Below the pieces are notes generated by a model. The model saw only the letters and a list, made by a program, of their open reading frames with translations, made no database searches and was not told the DNA's origin. From an uncultured Opitutaceae bacterium (GTDB lineage Bacteria; Verrucomicrobiota; Verrucomicrobiia; Opitutales; Opitutaceae): 64,000 nucleotides of DNA. Where the stretch lies: assembly GCA_951813085.1 (NCBI GenBank), contig OX638348.1:2117627-2181626 (forward strand). Reading direction: 5' to 3'. The translations under genes and the position numbers were made by a program. Positions within the stretch are counted from its first letter, which is position 1, and the number at the start of each line of letters is the position of its first letter. Below are positions 28,417 to 38,815 of this stretch, piece after piece.

Positions 28417-29498
28417 GTCAGTTCAATGGTTTTACCCGTTCTAAAGCTCTCATCCGCCGCCAATACAATGCGGCTCGCATTGCATGCGGCCTCCAGCAAT
28501 TCCGAAACATCCAGATCCTCGTCTAGGACTTTGAGAAAATATTCCTGCTCGCGAAAAAAGAGCGAATCCTGATTGGGCTCCGATTCCATGGAAATAAACG
28601 AGTCATCGCTTACGAAAGATCCGGATGCATCAATCTCGCTTGAATGGAACTGCAAGCGTTCGGTCACAGTATGAGAATCTATGTTGGCGTTTTGCCCTTG
28701 GCCTCCCGCCTTGTCCGCCACGATCGATAGGCTACCCTTAGGACCCACGACGTCCTTAATGAAAAACGCGTTCTCGCTCATCATGGGTCCCCAGCCTGCT
28801 TCATACCACCCCACAGAACCATCGTCGAACGTCACCTGTAGCTGGCCATAGTTGATTTTTCCTTCCGGCAAATCATCCGTCAAGCGAGCGCCTATTCCAG
28901 AGACGCGAACAGGTTTCGCCTGAGTCATCTGGCACATAACATCCACGTAATGCACCCCGCAATCTACAATTGGCGATATTGACGAAAGCAGCGCTTGATG
29001 CGTTTTCCACACCTCGCCCGAGGACTGCTGATTCAGGTTCATCCGCATCACCAGTGGCTTTCCAAGCTCCTTTGCCTTTTCCACAAAGCGGATCCAACTA
29101 GGATGGTGACGCAAGACGTAGCCGACAACTAGCTTGCGATTGACTGCGATTGACAGAGCAACCAATTCTTTCGCCTGCTCAACAGTCTCCGCCAACGGCT
29201 TTTCCAAGAAAACGTGGCATTCGGCCTCCAAAGCCATTTTAGTGTATTCGTAATGGGTATCGAGATAGGTCGATATGCAAACTGCATCCGGTTTCGATTC
29301 CGCCAGAGCCTTCTCATAGCTATCGAATTCGGGGTATGCGCAGCCCATCTCTTCCAATACTGACTTTCGAGATGAAGGGCTTCGGGTACAGATTCCGGCT
29401 ATTTCGAACCCTTCAAGTCGATGATATGCAAGTATGTGCGATCGTCCGGTATTGCCGGCGCCTACGCACAAAATTCGATGCTTTTTCCTAGACTCCAT
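28413..29498 (-). CDS. Cytoplasmic Gfo/Idh/MocA oxidoreductase, copy 3
   Basis: Identical in protein sequence to copies 1, 2 and 4, in the third unit of the tandem array. Its context is the same as that of copy 2. Confidence 0.9.
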   Translation of the reverse strand: MESRKKHRILCVGAGNTGRSHILAYHRLEGFEIAGICTRSPSSRKSVLEEMGCAYPEFDSYEKALAESKPDAVCISTYLDTHYEYTKMALEAECHVFLEKPLAETVEQAKELVALSIAVNRKLVVGYVLRHHPSWIRFVEKAKELGKPLVMRMNLNQQSSGEVWKTHQALLSSISPIVDCGVHYVDVMCQMTQAKPVRVSGIGARLTDDLPEGKINYGQLQVTFDDGSVGWYEAGWGPMMSENAFFIKDVVGPKGSLSIVADKAGGQGQNANIDSHTVTERLQFHSSEIDASGSFVSDDSFISMESEPNQDSLFFREQEYFLKVLDEDLDVSELLEAACNASRIVLAADESFRTGKTIELT

Positions 29499-29772
29499 AG
29501 TAAGCGGATTGAGCGAAAAATATTTGCCTAAAATTCTCTGTATTCGCGCGACAAGTACTTATTCGCTTCCAATGCGTCTTGAACGCCTCTTGCTGCTCCT
29601 TGATCGCCTCAGCTCGATCATCCGCTTTCAGCGATTGGTGGGGATTATCTCCATACCATCCCTCCAGATCCTGGCCATTGAAAAGGGCCCTAAATCCATG
29701 CGGCGGTTCAATGCCAATGAGCAAAGTTGCCGGTAGTAAAGCAAGTATAGAAAGCGCGCGTATCGTTCTCAT
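29488..29772 (-). pseudogene. Chimeric truncated DUF1080 ORF, junction 3
   Basis: Third identical copy of the 94-codon junction ORF, between oxidoreductase copies 4 and 3. Confidence 0.8.
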
Positions 29773-30854
29773 GTCAGTTCAATGGTTTTACCCGTTCTAA
29801 AGCTCTCATCCGCCGCCAATACAATGCGGCTCGCATTGCATGCGGCCTCCAGCAATTCCGAAACATCCAGATCCTCGTCTAGGACTTTGAGAAAATATTC
29901 CTGCTCGCGAAAAAAGAGCGAATCCTGATTGGGCTCCGATTCCATGGAAATAAACGAGTCATCGCTTACGAAAGATCCGGATGCATCAATCTCGCTTGAA
30001 TGGAACTGCAAGCGTTCGGTCACAGTATGAGAATCTATGTTGGCGTTTTGCCCTTGGCCTCCCGCCTTGTCCGCCACGATCGATAGGCTACCCTTAGGAC
30101 CCACGACGTCCTTAATGAAAAACGCGTTCTCGCTCATCATGGGTCCCCAGCCTGCTTCATACCACCCCACAGAACCATCGTCGAACGTCACCTGTAGCTG
30201 GCCATAGTTGATTTTTCCTTCCGGCAAATCATCCGTCAAGCGAGCGCCTATTCCAGAGACGCGAACAGGTTTCGCCTGAGTCATCTGGCACATAACATCC
30301 ACGTAATGCACCCCGCAATCTACAATTGGCGATATTGACGAAAGCAGCGCTTGATGCGTTTTCCACACCTCGCCCGAGGACTGCTGATTCAGGTTCATCC
30401 GCATCACCAGTGGCTTTCCAAGCTCCTTTGCCTTTTCCACAAAGCGGATCCAACTAGGATGGTGACGCAAGACGTAGCCGACAACTAGCTTGCGATTGAC
30501 TGCGATTGACAGAGCAACCAATTCTTTCGCCTGCTCAACAGTCTCCGCCAACGGCTTTTCCAAGAAAACGTGGCATTCGGCCTCCAAAGCCATTTTAGTG
30601 TATTCGTAATGGGTATCGAGATAGGTCGATATGCAAACTGCATCCGGTTTCGATTCCGCCAGAGCCTTCTCATAGCTATCGAATTCGGGGTATGCGCAGC
30701 CCATCTCTTCCAATACTGACTTTCGAGATGAAGGGCTTCGGGTACAGATTCCGGCTATTTCGAACCCTTCAAGTCGATGATATGCAAGTATGTGCGATCG
30801 TCCGGTATTGCCGGCGCCTACGCACAAAATTCGATGCTTTTTCCTAGACTCCAT
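29769..30854 (-). CDS. Cytoplasmic Gfo/Idh/MocA oxidoreductase, copy 4
   Basis: Identical in protein sequence to the other three copies. This one keeps the ancestral upstream junction: it begins 29 bases after the stop of the Tat-exported oxidoreductase. It would therefore be translated first on the operon transcript. Confidence 0.92.
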   Translation of the reverse strand: MESRKKHRILCVGAGNTGRSHILAYHRLEGFEIAGICTRSPSSRKSVLEEMGCAYPEFDSYEKALAESKPDAVCISTYLDTHYEYTKMALEAECHVFLEKPLAETVEQAKELVALSIAVNRKLVVGYVLRHHPSWIRFVEKAKELGKPLVMRMNLNQQSSGEVWKTHQALLSSISPIVDCGVHYVDVMCQMTQAKPVRVSGIGARLTDDLPEGKINYGQLQVTFDDGSVGWYEAGWGPMMSENAFFIKDVVGPKGSLSIVADKAGGQGQNANIDSHTVTERLQFHSSEIDASGSFVSDDSFISMESEPNQDSLFFREQEYFLKVLDEDLDVSELLEAACNASRIVLAADESFRTGKTIELT

Positions 30855-30883
30855 AGTAAGCGGATTGAGCGAAAAATATTTGC

Positions 30884-32203
30884 CTAAAATTCTCTGTATT
30901 CGCGCGACAAGTACTTATTCGCTTCGCGAGAATTTCCAATCTTCATCGAATTGGCATTCCACGACAATCGGCGACCCGGAAATCGGCTCGCTATCACGCC
31001 TAACTGCAGCGCTTCGCACAAGGGACCCCCAAAAGAGAATGGGGAGCCGGTCTTTCCTTTGCCAAGGCAGGCATCGACCCACTGACCATGGTGATCAATC
31101 GGTTCGAGGTCGGGCCTCGGGACACTGCGAATCAATTCTTTCGGAAAAGTCTGCGGGCCACTCAAATGCGGCATCATCAAAGCGCCTTTCTCACCGATCA
31201 TGACGCAACCTTGGTTCGGTAGCTCTATCGAACCGTCCTCATTGAAGCCAGGAATGCGCTTGGGAGGAGCGCTATCGCCATCATACCAGACCCATTTCAA
31301 GCTCTTAGTCGTATAGTTCGTAAACGGAAAAATGTACTCGGCCTGGACGCTCATAGGATGCGAATAGCCATTCGGCTCACGGCAAACACTCACGACCGAC
31401 TTGGGAGCTCCCAATTCCAAAGCTCGGTAAGGCGTATCGAATATGTGGACACCCATATCCCCAAGCGTTCCCGTTCCAAAGTCCAACAATCGACGCCACT
31501 GCCCAGGATGGAAAATCTCATCTCGATACAGTCGCTCCTCCGCAACGCCGAGCCATAGGCCCCAATTAAGCCGATCAGGCGCAGGTGTCGATTCAACTGG
31601 CAGCAATTCATCAGTGCCCCACTTCTTATTGGACCACACATGGACCTCGCTCACTTTCCCGATCAAACCGCTCTGAATGTACTCAACAGTCATTCGTTGG
31701 CCGATCGTGGCGCTGACTTGAATCCCCAACTGGGTCACCAAATCGTTCTCTTCCGCGAGGAGCCTAAGCTCTCGATTCTCTGCCACATTGTGAGCGAGCG
31801 GCTTCTCGCAATAGACATGCTTCCCCATGGACATCGCTAGCGAAGAAATCGGCGCGTGCATATGGTCCGGAGTCGAAACCAGCACCGCGTCGATCAAGTC
31901 GCCCATCGCGTCGAACAGCTTTCGATAGTCGGCGAAGGTCTTCGCCCGAGGCAGTTCAGCGGATGCAGCCGCAAGGAATTGGCTATCCACATCGCACAAG
32001 CCAACCATCTCCACATTGGGCAGCCGAGTCAGCGCGCTCATATTGCCTTTCCCGCGACCCCCGACGCCAACCTGCGCAATCTGCAGTTTCCCATTCGGGG
32101 AAACGGCCCATGCCCGGCTCGGCAGTATTGAAAACGTTGCGACCGCTCCAAGACCTTTCAGGAAATCACGCCGACTAGCAGTAGAGTTTGATCGAGTATT
32201 CAT
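30884..32203 (-). CDS. Tat-exported Gfo/Idh/MocA oxidoreductase
   Basis: A 439-residue oxidoreductase with a Tat signal (SRRDFLKGLGAVATFSIL, twin Arg 11-12), a Rossmann motif VGVGGRGKGN, the EKP motif in HVYCEKPLAHN, and the family C-terminal domain with GTLGDMGVHIFDTPYRALELG. Periplasmic members carry a tightly bound cofactor that can be recycled by substrate exchange. With the transporter upstream and the cytoplasmic oxidoreductase and DUF1080 protein downstream it fits a C3-oxidation route for glycoside cleavage. The last ~14 codons lie in the segment at the end of the amplified unit; only one full copy exists. Confidence 0.93.
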   Translation of the reverse strand: MNTRSNSTASRRDFLKGLGAVATFSILPSRAWAVSPNGKLQIAQVGVGGRGKGNMSALTRLPNVEMVGLCDVDSQFLAAASAELPRAKTFADYRKLFDAMGDLIDAVLVSTPDHMHAPISSLAMSMGKHVYCEKPLAHNVAENRELRLLAEENDLVTQLGIQVSATIGQRMTVEYIQSGLIGKVSEVHVWSNKKWGTDELLPVESTPAPDRLNWGLWLGVAEERLYRDEIFHPGQWRRLLDFGTGTLGDMGVHIFDTPYRALELGAPKSVVSVCREPNGYSHPMSVQAEYIFPFTNYTTKSLKWVWYDGDSAPPKRIPGFNEDGSIELPNQGCVMIGEKGALMMPHLSGPQTFPKELIRSVPRPDLEPIDHHGQWVDACLGKGKTGSPFSFGGPLCEALQLGVIASRFPGRRLSWNANSMKIGNSREANKYLSREYREF

Positions 32204-32225
32204 GTGACTAATAATCTGACTCAGA

Positions 32226-33563
32226 TTAGTTCTCCTCTTGGTTTCCTGCTTCAGGAACTACTTCTGTCTTATCCCAAAAAGTCGCGAAAAATACGATAGC
32301 AATCGCTCCAGCCATTATGGCAGGAAATATCCAAAACTCCTTCCATTGCTCCATGGCAGTATTGATCAAACTCACCTCGACGCCATCCGGCATTTCAACA
32401 GAAAACATACGGAACAACTGCTCAACAAATGTCACTTCTCCACCTCCCCGAGCGGCTACCATAGCATCGTTCAACGGTCCATAGCCGGTAACCATGGCAT
32501 TCTTGGCAAATGCTACTTTGTAACCGAAATACATTCCCACACCCTGTGTCAGAAATACCAATAGACTCTGCGCCTGACTACGGATTTCCTTCGGCGCAAT
32601 TCGGTCCGTATACATAAAGCCTGTTACAAAAAAGAAATCATAACAAATCCCATGGAGAGCAATGGCAGCAAATAACATCCAGGCAACTTGGTCTGGAGCC
32701 CCAAATGCAAACAGCAAGTATCGCAGTATCCACGCGCCCATCCCAACCAGAATCATCCACTTCACCCCAAGTTTTCGGAAAAAGAAGGGTATCAGCAGCA
32801 TGAACACGATCTCCGACATTTGCCCGATTGTCATCGACGAAGCCGCTTGCTCAAATCCAGCGTTGGTCAAGTAATTCGCCGTCAAACCATAGTAATAAGC
32901 TAACGGAATACAAATCAAGGTCGAGCATAGCAGGAATACAGCGAAGCCTGGATTCTTCAGGAGCTTGAAGGCATCTACCATCAGAAGGGCATTGAAGTTT
33001 AGCGGCTGCCCTTTAGCGGGAGCTGGCGTGTGCGGAAGCAGGAAAGAATAGATTCCTAGTAGTATCGAACTAATAGCCGCCACTAGAAAAATATTCATGC
33101 TAGACGTCCAACCCATGAAACCCACTACTAACCCAGCTGCGATCCATCCGATCGTTCCCCAGACCCTCACTTTCGGAAAATCCACACGATTGAGATGCGT
33201 AAAGGTAATCGTATTCCCAAGACCCAATGTTGGCATGTAACAAAGCATGTGCCCTACCATTAACCACACCATAAGACTTCCATTCCCCGAGGCTGCCACC
33301 ATTGGCACAGCCATCAAAAATCCTCCGCCAATCAGAAAAAGCACCCCCATGACAATTTGCGATGGGAAAAAGCGATCGGCAATGATACCCAGAAACAAGG
33401 GCGCAATAATTGCCGCGATGGGCGCGCTGCCGTATGCGCCGCCCCCAAAATCGCCTAAGCCATTTCCAGCTAGGCATTGAGCCAAAGTAGCAAACCATGC
33501 TCCCCAGATAAAGAACTGGAGGAACATCATGATGGATAGCTGAAGTCTAATGGAAGGGTTCAT
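32226..33563 (-). CDS. MFS transporter, nucleoside/sugar:H+ symporter type
   Basis: A 445-residue inner-membrane protein with about 12 hydrophobic helices. It opens with the RLQLSIMMFLQFFIWGAWFAT motif region typical of the NupG/nucleoside:H+ symporter branch of MFS proteins widespread in Planctomycetota and Verrucomicrobiota, and has GLGNTITFTHL and a TM10-11 loop with FAKNAM. It is the first gene of the minus-strand operon, 22 bases before the Tat oxidoreductase, and is the likely importer of the sugar or keto-sugar handled by the operon. Specificity cannot be predicted. Confidence 0.88.
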   Translation of the reverse strand: MNPSIRLQLSIMMFLQFFIWGAWFATLAQCLAGNGLGDFGGGAYGSAPIAAIIAPLFLGIIADRFFPSQIVMGVLFLIGGGFLMAVPMVAASGNGSLMVWLMVGHMLCYMPTLGLGNTITFTHLNRVDFPKVRVWGTIGWIAAGLVVGFMGWTSSMNIFLVAAISSILLGIYSFLLPHTPAPAKGQPLNFNALLMVDAFKLLKNPGFAVFLLCSTLICIPLAYYYGLTANYLTNAGFEQAASSMTIGQMSEIVFMLLIPFFFRKLGVKWMILVGMGAWILRYLLFAFGAPDQVAWMLFAAIALHGICYDFFFVTGFMYTDRIAPKEIRSQAQSLLVFLTQGVGMYFGYKVAFAKNAMVTGYGPLNDAMVAARGGGEVTFVEQLFRMFSVEMPDGVEVSLINTAMEQWKEFWIFPAIMAGAIAIVFFATFWDKTEVVPEAGNQEEN

Positions 33564-33915
33564 ATACAGGGGATTTAAGGAGTGTAACTAATCAGCTTAC
33601 AGAATTCGGCGTGTCTGTCTAACCCTCGTTAAAGCAACCCAGTTGACCTAGAAGGCGGTAGCGACCAACCGATGATTCTGTAAGCGTTCGAATACTAGCA
33701 AATTTCTCTCGGGCTACAATTGATTAATTAGGCCAAAAAATTGATAATTCCGCCTGCCCTATCCAGGAGCAATCCATCAAGGGCGACACTCGAAAACAGT
33801 CGAGCCTGTTCATTTAGGAAAATGAACAGGCTCGCGAATGCGCCATAGGAACGTTCAGAGTCCTAAAGACGCTAATTTCTAGTACAAATAATTAGGCCAG
33901 AGCCTTAGACAGCGC
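33564..33915. other. 352-bp non-coding interval
   Basis: No convincing ORF. It holds the promoter region of the MFS operon at its left end (no clear -35/-10 pair identified) and a long hairpin at 33801-33834 (listed separately) at its right end, downstream of the metY remnant. Confidence 0.6.
33801..33834 (-). terminator. 15-bp stem hairpin after the metY remnant
   Basis: CGAGCCTGTTCATTT and its perfect inverse complement are separated by an AGGA loop. On the minus strand the stem is followed by GACTGTTTTCG, a weak T-run. It lies 82 bases beyond the metY stop and most likely terminates that transcript. Confidence 0.65.
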
Positions 33916-35115
<1,200 letters not shown>

Positions 35116-35245
35116 TCATGAAATTTTTGGAACGCGCACTATGATAACAATTTAAGCGGGCGCCCAGCCGAATTTTAAGAAACGGCAAATCATTGCCCTG
35201 CGATCGACGAAATTCGATTTCTGAAGCGTATCGCATCGCTATTGG

Positions 35246-36412
35246 CTAATCCCCGTTCACGTATTTCGGGTTTCTCGTCCCCGAATACAATTCGTATTCA
35301 AGCAAGCGACATTCGATGGGGCCATTGTAGAACTCGATCTTGCGCTTGGTCTTTAAGCCCACCCGTTTACCGAGATCACGATTACCAGTGAATACGTACC
35401 CCCAATAGCCCGCGCATTTCTGCTTAAACAGATCCCCGATCTCCTAGTAGGTGGGCGCCAATTTTTCGCGTTCTCCCATTCGATCTCCATATTCGGGATT
35501 GAATATCATGACCCCAGGGGCCTCAGGGATCCGAGTCCGCTTGAAGTCGCATACATCGAACTCGATCAAATGCTCCACTCCAGCAATTTCCGCATTGCGG
35601 AGCGCGGCTTCGATCGCCGCGGGATCTCGGTCAGTGGCTATGATGGGAAATTCGAGTCGATCGCTTCCCTCCCCTTTCAATTCATTTCGGATTCTATCGA
35701 AATCCGTTCGTTGATAGCCCACTAAATGCATGAACGCGAAATTCTCGCGCAACCGTCCAGACGTACGACCTGTGGCCCAGAGGGCTGCTTCGATCGCCAG
35801 CGTGCCACTTCCGCACATGGGATTGACCAATGGCGAACCTCGATCCCATCGCGTCGCCCGCAACACCGAGGCCGCAAGATTCTCGCGCATGGGCGCCTTT
35901 CCCGGGCTCACTCGGTACCCTCGATTGCTCAACGGTACACCAGATGTATCCAAGTATAGGCATACATCGATTTCGTGCCAGTAAAGGAATAGCATCGCCT
36001 TGTCTGAGTCGTTACCCGTATCAGGCCGACGACCATGCTTGTCGCGAATTCGATCTACCATCGCGTCTTTCAAGCGCAAGCCAGCGAACTTGGTATTGCG
36101 AATCGTGTCATTGCGTACGGACGAGCCGATAGATACGTAGCCGTCCGCTGGAATCCATTCCTCCCAAGGCAATTCAATCGCTTTTCGATAGAGCTGATCG
36201 CCATTGCCAGCGTCAAATTGAGCCACCTGCCATAGGACGCGCAACCCAGTCCGCAACTGAAGATTGAGTCGCATGCAATCCTCCATCGAACCTCTCGTGA
36301 ATACGCCTGCTGCGGCTTCCCTCTCAACTGGGAACCCGAGCTCAACGAGCTCGTCGCGAAGATAAGGAGCGCACGCTTTAGGGCAGGTTACGAGGATTGT
36401 GTTTTCTGGCAT
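35246..36412 (-). pseudogene. RlmL-like THUMP RNA methyltransferase with in-frame stop
   Basis: A 388-residue class I SAM-dependent RNA methyltransferase: N-terminal ferredoxin-like plus THUMP region (to about 155), then the UPF0020 methyltransferase fold with PMCGSGTLAIEAAL and motif IV as NPEYG where the family normally has NPPYG. The frame is cut by TAG at 35444-35446 (residue 323) yet continues in the same frame with strongly family-like sequence (EIGDLFKQKCAGYWGYVFTG, then FYNGPIECRLLEYELY) to TAG at 35246. Gln CAG to TAG is the simplest change. The truncated product keeps the SAM-binding core but loses the last ~65 residues. Confidence 0.85.
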
Positions 36413-36591
36413 GGCCGGATTTTTAACTCAATCACGCGGATAAGGAGGTTCTGTTCAAGAAACAACGAACGCTGCCGCGGAAAATTGCCTGCGTTTGCGG
36501 CGTTCGTCAGCGAATCGAGATTACCCGAAGCTATCGCATGAGAGAATATTCGGTCAACTCAAGCGCGCTTGACCAAACGCCAGGAATTAAA

Positions 36592-36617
36592 AAAAGCCTG
36601 CCATAAGGCAGGCTTTT
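36592..36617 (-). terminator. Rho-independent terminator of the cytochrome b562 gene
   Basis: AAAAGCCTGCC-ATAA-GGCAGGCTTTT, a perfect 11-bp stem. Read on the minus strand it is followed by a T7 run; it lies 36 bases beyond the stop of the cytochrome gene. Confidence 0.9.
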
Positions 36618-36652
36618 GAAGTGGTTGTGCGACTTAGGCGCGAATCTAGATC

Positions 36653-37099
36653 CTAGTCGTCCGCAGGCTTATAATTGTCGTGGCCATGCTTGCGAGCATC
36701 GTTGATTTTTCCAACGATCGCTTCCGCGCCGGCATTGTCGCCTTTTTTCAAAGCGGCTTCCAGTTCACCGATCAAAGCAACGGTACGCTTCATACCCTTC
36801 TGGTAACCCGCCATGAATTTCTCCTTGGCAGCGCCTGATTTTTCTTTTGCGAGAATGGGTGTCAGCTCGACCGACTTCTGAGCGGCCTTCTTCACTTTGG
36901 CAACTAGTTCCAAAGTAGACTCGTTCTTGGACGGATCCTTGATTTGGCGGCGAATCGAGCGCCAAGCCTTGTTCATAGCGCTCATTTGGTCCTCTAAGGG
37001 AGTGTGCTCGTGTTCTCCATCTTCGTGGCTGTTAGCTTCCATAATGGGAAGGTAAGAAACGAGCATGGCAAGGGTCAGGATAAGGGATCGTCTTTTCAT
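36653..37099 (-). CDS. cybC: Cytochrome b562-like periplasmic protein
   Basis: A 148-residue exported four-helix bundle. A signal peptide runs to about residue 22 (MEANS), followed by a His/Glu-rich linker (HEDGEHEHTP). The heme ligands of cytochrome b562 are in place: Met in PLEDQMSAMNK of helix 1 and His in ARKHGHDNYK of helix 4. The intervening helices KVKKAAQKSVELTP and LIGELEAALKKGDNAGAEA match the family. Function of b562 proteins is poorly defined; non-covalent heme electron carrier is assumed. A clear terminator follows. Confidence 0.82.
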   Translation of the reverse strand: MKRRSLILTLAMLVSYLPIMEANSHEDGEHEHTPLEDQMSAMNKAWRSIRRQIKDPSKNESTLELVAKVKKAAQKSVELTPILAKEKSGAAKEKFMAGYQKGMKRTVALIGELEAALKKGDNAGAEAIVGKINDARKHGHDNYKPADD

Positions 37100-37222
37100 A
37101 AATGGTATTTTGCTAGATTTACTCTAATAACTTCAGGATTGGACCTTAGGTTACACCCGATTGTCAACGCGGATTACACCGCAAGGCCCATTTGGAAGAG
37201 GATTGTAACCAACAATATGCGG

Positions 37223-38410
37223 TTAACGTGAGGAGACCCCCGAATCTACAAAACGATCCACGATTTTTCGGTATACCCAGTAAAAGGGGCCCAAAATGCA
37301 GTATAGAAACTTCAGCCTCCGAGGAAGCGGGAATCGCTCGTAAAACGATGGCCAGCTAAAGAGATTCACCAAATACCCTAGCTTGTTCCGAAGCCCAATA
37401 GCGCAAAAGAACACGAGAAGAGTCCGGCCCAGTACCTTAGAAGGGCTATCCGGCCCCCGCTTATAATTAACAATCTGAGCGATTGATTGCTTAGCGAGCA
37501 TTCGGCATTTCAAGTTCGAGGCAGGCAGAGAAACGTCACTCTGGGCGTCAAAAAACAATAGGAATCTCAATCGATCTCTAACGCCTTTGGCTCGAGCCAA
37601 GCCCGTTTGCCCAAGGGCCTGTGTTTCAATATTCTTAGCCATCTCGATATCGTACAGCCACTTCAAACGGTGCCAACAATGAGCGGTCCCATGCAAAGTC
37701 AGGTAATCGATCAGATCGACCTCGCCCAATAAAGGAACGGAGCAGCCGCCGATTTGGACAAAGTTTCTCCGGGAATAGAGAACGTCTATCGAATCCGAAT
37801 ACATGAAATCCAAACTGGAAACCCTCCAATGAACCTCCACTTGGCTTCCTAAGCGACAATAGTGCTCATGGTGCGAGAGGCCTTCAAACGCTTCCCCATC
37901 CTCAATTCTCCTATCAAATGCCTCGCCTCCACGCTCGTATCCCAGTCCATTCAAAACCACAGGCACTTTTGGAAAATCAGATCTCAATACCACGAAATCC
38001 AGGTCATTGCAGTGCCGCTTCGCCGCTTCGCCGTAAAGAAACTGGGAGACTGCTGGACCTTTCAGGGTCAGAAAACGAATTTTTTCTGCATCAAATGCCC
38101 GCGTGATCTCTAGCAGCTCTTGCACCTTGCTGAGCTGACGCAGCTGCAGCGATCGGTTCAAATCAGAAAATCTTTGCCAAGTTTCGCTACCAATAGCATC
38201 GGCAACCCCAATTTGTATCAAAGTATCATATACGATTGAGACGACTCGATGCTCAATCACGAGACGCTCAAATTCGCTCCAGTCTATCGCCTCGGTCTCG
38301 ACAAGCTCGCGGCAAGTATCCAAAGCCATCTTGCCAAGGCTAGCGTTGAGAAGCGCGAGCAACAACTTGAATTCAGGCTCGAATCCTGGATTGCTACCGC
38401 GCGCCTTCAA
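37223..38410 (-). CDS. Lasso-cluster nucleotidyltransferase (NTP_transf_5 family)
   Basis: A 395-residue protein of the uncharacterised nucleotidyltransferase family PF14907. The catalytic region is FLTLKGPAVSQFLYG (Lys117-Gly118) followed by CNDLDFVV (Asp136, Asp138, metal-binding). A long helical C-terminus follows, with LHGTAHCWHRLKWLYDI. This family is frequent in lasso-peptide clusters that also carry an HprK-like kinase, where it is thought to modify the peptide further after phosphorylation. The start is TTG, 5 bases after the stop of the PqqD-like gene, with GAGGG upstream as ribosome binding site. Its role here is inferred from context. Confidence 0.85.
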   Translation of the reverse strand: MKARGSNPGFEPEFKLLLALLNASLGKMALDTCRELVETEAIDWSEFERLVIEHRVVSIVYDTLIQIGVADAIGSETWQRFSDLNRSLQLRQLSKVQELLEITRAFDAEKIRFLTLKGPAVSQFLYGEAAKRHCNDLDFVVLRSDFPKVPVVLNGLGYERGGEAFDRRIEDGEAFEGLSHHEHYCRLGSQVEVHWRVSSLDFMYSDSIDVLYSRRNFVQIGGCSVPLLGEVDLIDYLTLHGTAHCWHRLKWLYDIEMAKNIETQALGQTGLARAKGVRDRLRFLLFFDAQSDVSLPASNLKCRMLAKQSIAQIVNYKRGPDSPSKVLGRTLLVFFCAIGLRNKLGYLVNLFSWPSFYERFPLPRRLKFLYCILGPFYWVYRKIVDRFVDSGVSSR

Positions 38411-38415
38411 ATTCT

Positions 38416-38709
38416 CTAGCCCTCTGATGCAAGCACGAATGAACCCGATTCAACAAGGGATTGGCAGAACGCCAATGTTTCCTTTTTGCAGGTCGCTTCA
38501 TCGATTTCGAAACGTCCCATCAATTCCCGGCAGATATCGGCAATTGAAACCGGTTGTTCCGCGATATCCCAAATACTGCTGCCAACTCGGTTAATCCCGT
38601 AGTACTTTCCCAATGCGATATCCAGGAATACCTTATCCTGGTCAATATCCGTCGCCACCAAATCTGCTCGACGGCTCACAATCGAATCCATATCCAATTC
38701 AAGCCTCAT
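38416..38709 (-). CDS. PqqD-like RiPP recognition element (lasso B1)
   Basis: A 97-residue PqqD-family protein, the stand-alone RiPP recognition element that binds the leader peptide and presents it to the B2 protease and the cyclase. Typical features: KVFLDIALGKYYGINRVGSSIWDIAE (strand-strand-helix), the conserved Trp-Asp, and the C-terminal helical part ICRELMGRFEIDEATCKKE. It is the first gene of the short minus-strand arm and diverges from the B2 gene with overlapping promoters. Confidence 0.92.
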   Translation of the reverse strand: MRLELDMDSIVSRRADLVATDIDQDKVFLDIALGKYYGINRVGSSIWDIAEQPVSIADICRELMGRFEIDEATCKKETLAFCQSLVESGSFVLASEG

Positions 38710-38741
38710 CTAAACGGCATGACAATGCCTCAGCCCACTAG

Positions 38742-38769
38742 TTGTCAAGGCTTCTATTCGCTCTATTCT
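38742..38769 (+). promoter_or_regulatory. Predicted promoter of the lasso plus-strand operon
   Basis: TTGTCA (38742-38747), 16-base spacer, TATTCT (38764-38769), ending 46 bases before the B2 start. On the opposite strand TTGACA (complement of 38743-38748) can act as -35 for the PqqD arm, with TGTCAT as a weak -10 (complement of about 38719-38724). The two -35 elements overlap, so polymerases for the two arms would exclude each other. Confidence 0.5.
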
Positions 38770-38815
38770 TCAAGTCTGCAATTCAAGTCAGCCCTATCGC
38801 TAGAAACCAAGCTTC

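Larger units (their letters stand above)
25501..30924. repeat. Four-copy head-to-tail tandem amplification, 1356-bp unit
   Basis: Four units occupy 25501-26856, 26857-28212, 28213-29568 and 29569-30924. All appear identical by eye and encode identical proteins. Each unit starts inside the DUF1080 gene (first 68 codons, minus strand), contains the whole cytoplasmic oxidoreductase gene, and ends in the last codons of the Tat-exported oxidoreductase gene. Left edge is CAGT/CCAATG; right edge is GCTTC/GCGAG; the internal junctions read GCTTCCAATG, so a TC dinucleotide is shared by both edges (2-bp microhomology). There are no terminal inverted repeats and no transposase. Perfect identity implies a very recent event, or an assembly artefact. 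Confidence 0.92.

Noticed and set aside
25501-30924. Tandem array as a composite transposon or IS array
   Set aside because: No transposase, no terminal inverted repeats and no target-site duplication; unit edges lie inside two metabolic genes with 2-bp microhomology.
26722-31203. Plus-strand ORFs repeated across the tandem array
   Set aside because: They are antisense shadows of the oxidoreductase and DUF1080 genes and repeat only because the DNA repeats.
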